From JBBSUX01 sp038234045 (GTDB lineage: Bacteria > Pseudomonadota > Gammaproteobacteria > Burkholderiales > Burkholderiaceae_C): DNA of 6,111 bases. Shown piece after piece: positions 5,355 to 6,111 of the stretch. The stretch covers positions 1-6,111 of the forward strand of contig JBBSUX010000213.1 of the NCBI GenBank assembly GCA_038234045.1. Reading direction: 5' to 3'. The notes below the pieces were generated by a model. The model was given only the letters and a program-made list of their open reading frames with translations, had not been told where the DNA came from and searched no databases. Every line of letters begins with the position of its first letter. Within the stretch, counting starts at the first letter, position 1. The translations under genes were made by a program, and so were the position numbers.

Positions 5355-6111
5355 TCAGGCGCGCAGAAGCTTTTTTCGAATATCGTCAGCCGTCGCGAGT
5401 GGTCGGCCCAGCGCCCGTGCTGCGTCCGCCGCTTGCCGTACCAATGCGGCGTTGTCGGGCGCGATGCTGCCGTCCTTCGTTCGCAGGTTGTTCTCGAACC
5501 CGACACGGGCATGCCCGCCGAGCGCTGCAGCGGCCGTGATGCAGGCGTTTTCCATCGCGCCGAAAGCGCAGACGGCCCATGGTTCGCGCGCTTCGGCGGC
5601 GGCATGGTGAATCTGCAGAAACGGGAGAAGATCGTCGGGTCGCGATGTCTGGCCTACGCTGTACCGTCCCAGGACGAAGAGCAGAAACCAGGGCGCGTCG
5701 GGCACTACGCCGGCGGCGCGCAGTGCTTGCCAGCGTTTGACATCGGCGGCGTCGTACAGGATCACCTGCGTCATGATCCGTTCGCGAGCCAGCCAGCCAA
5801 AAAATGTTTCGAGGCCGCGCTCCCCGGTTTCTGGCGTGTCGAGCTCGCGCAGCCCGATCGATACGGCTTCCGGATGCAGATCGCGCACCATGGCCATCTG
5901 TTCTGCGGCCTGGTAGCGACCCGCTGCTTCAGACGTGATCTGCAGCACCATGCGATCGCCCACCACGCACCGTACCGCAGCCGTAGCCTCCCGGTATGCG
6001 CCAACGTCGAGGCTGTGTCGGCCGTCCGCCTCCCGAACATGCAGGTGCAGCATCGACGCTCCGGCATCCAGGCAGGAGCCGGCTACATCGGCAAGCGCGG
6101 CGGCTGTCACC
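5355..6111 (-). CDS. BKACE family beta-keto acid cleavage enzyme (DUF849), N-terminus outside window
   Basis: This is a partial gene: at least 251 codons are present, and the 5' end lies beyond base 6111. BKACE enzymes (type member Kce, 3-keto-5-aminohexanoate cleavage enzyme) condense a beta-keto acid with acetyl-CoA to give acetoacetate and a new CoA thioester, in the cytoplasm, using one zinc ion. The zinc ligands are recognisable, counting from codon 6108-6110: the two histidines of LHLHVRE (His22, His24) and the glutamate of VGFENNLR (Glu206). Other family blocks are QITSEAAGRY (57-66), FLLFVLGRY with GQTSRPDDLLPFL (142-165) and CAFGAMEN (181-188). The GTG at 6108-6110 aligns with an internal Val before the first helix in full-length members, so about 20-30 residues are missing rather than this being the start. 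The substrate is undefined: the family covers carnitine-derived dehydrocarnitine, 3-keto-5-aminohexanoate and many other beta-keto acids. The adjacent AraC regulator suggests an inducible catabolic role. Confidence 0.9.
   Translation of the reverse strand, partial: VTAAALADVAGSCLDAGASMLHLHVREADGRHSLDVGAYREATAAVRCVVGDRMVLQITSEAAGRYQAAEQMAMVRDLHPEAVSIGLRELDTPETGERGLETFFGWLARERIMTQVILYDAADVKRWQALRAAGVVPDAPWFLLFVLGRYSVGQTSRPDDLLPFLQIHHAAAEAREPWAVCAFGAMENACITAAAALGGHARVGFENNLRTKDGSIAPDNAALVRQAADAARALGRPLATADDIRKKLLRA

Noticed and set aside
4868..5539. 223-codon plus-strand open frame across the AraC and BKACE genes
   Set aside because: It is opposite two genes with clear domain motifs, and its translation shows no recognisable family.
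5321..5605. Upstream extension of the AraC regulator frame by 95 codons (to ATG 5605)
   Set aside because: It runs through the 3' end of the BKACE gene on the same strand in another frame, has arginine- and proline-rich out-of-frame composition, and adds no recognisable domain.
1..6111. Mobile element, defence system, CRISPR or other novel multi-gene system
   Set aside because: All the main genes belong to known housekeeping or metabolic families. No transposase, terminal repeats, spacer-like repeats, tRNA-associated integration or abrupt base-composition shift was seen.

Overview
The window is a GC-rich stretch of bacterial chromosome, densely coding on both strands. The gene families (an OpgD/OpgG periplasmic glucan enzyme, a proteobacterial-type MntR next to an NRAMP MntH, an AraC regulator with a ligand-binding N-terminal domain, and a BKACE/DUF849 enzyme) point to a Gram-negative proteobacterium. 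A gamma- or betaproteobacterium, possibly Xanthomonadales-like, is my best guess, but the sequence alone does not settle it. No tRNA, rRNA, CRISPR array, transposase, phage gene or integration scar was seen.

Layout. Positions 1-669 (+) hold the C-terminal part of a glucan biosynthesis protein (OpgD/OpgG). A 105-bp gap with a strong 14-bp stem-loop separates it from a cytoplasmic-looking class C beta-lactamase-like serine hydrolase (775-2052, +), which ends at a clear intrinsic terminator. Convergent to it is mntR (2086-2577, -). A 222-bp intergenic region follows, then divergent mntH (2800-4185, +). Next comes an AraC-family regulator (4220-5320, -), convergent to mntH. The last gene is a BKACE-type beta-keto acid cleavage enzyme (5355-6111, -), cut by the right edge of the window. 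It lies 34 bp upstream of the regulator on the same strand, so the two may be co-transcribed.

How the genes work together. The best-supported unit is manganese homeostasis. MntR is a DtxR-family metal sensor with every metal-binding residue expected of the family. MntH is a proton-coupled Mn(II) importer with intact NRAMP motifs. Between them, close to the expected mntH promoter, lies a near-consensus MntR operator centred on a perfect 12-bp palindrome. The second plausible unit is the BKACE enzyme plus AraC regulator, which looks like a small catabolic module of unknown substrate. The glucan gene and the serine hydrolase are adjacent and co-directional, but the hairpin between them argues against a simple operon.

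I found no convincing novel multi-gene system. The points most worth a second look are the operator, the hairpin after the glucan gene, the BKACE/AraC pair and the uncertain translation starts.
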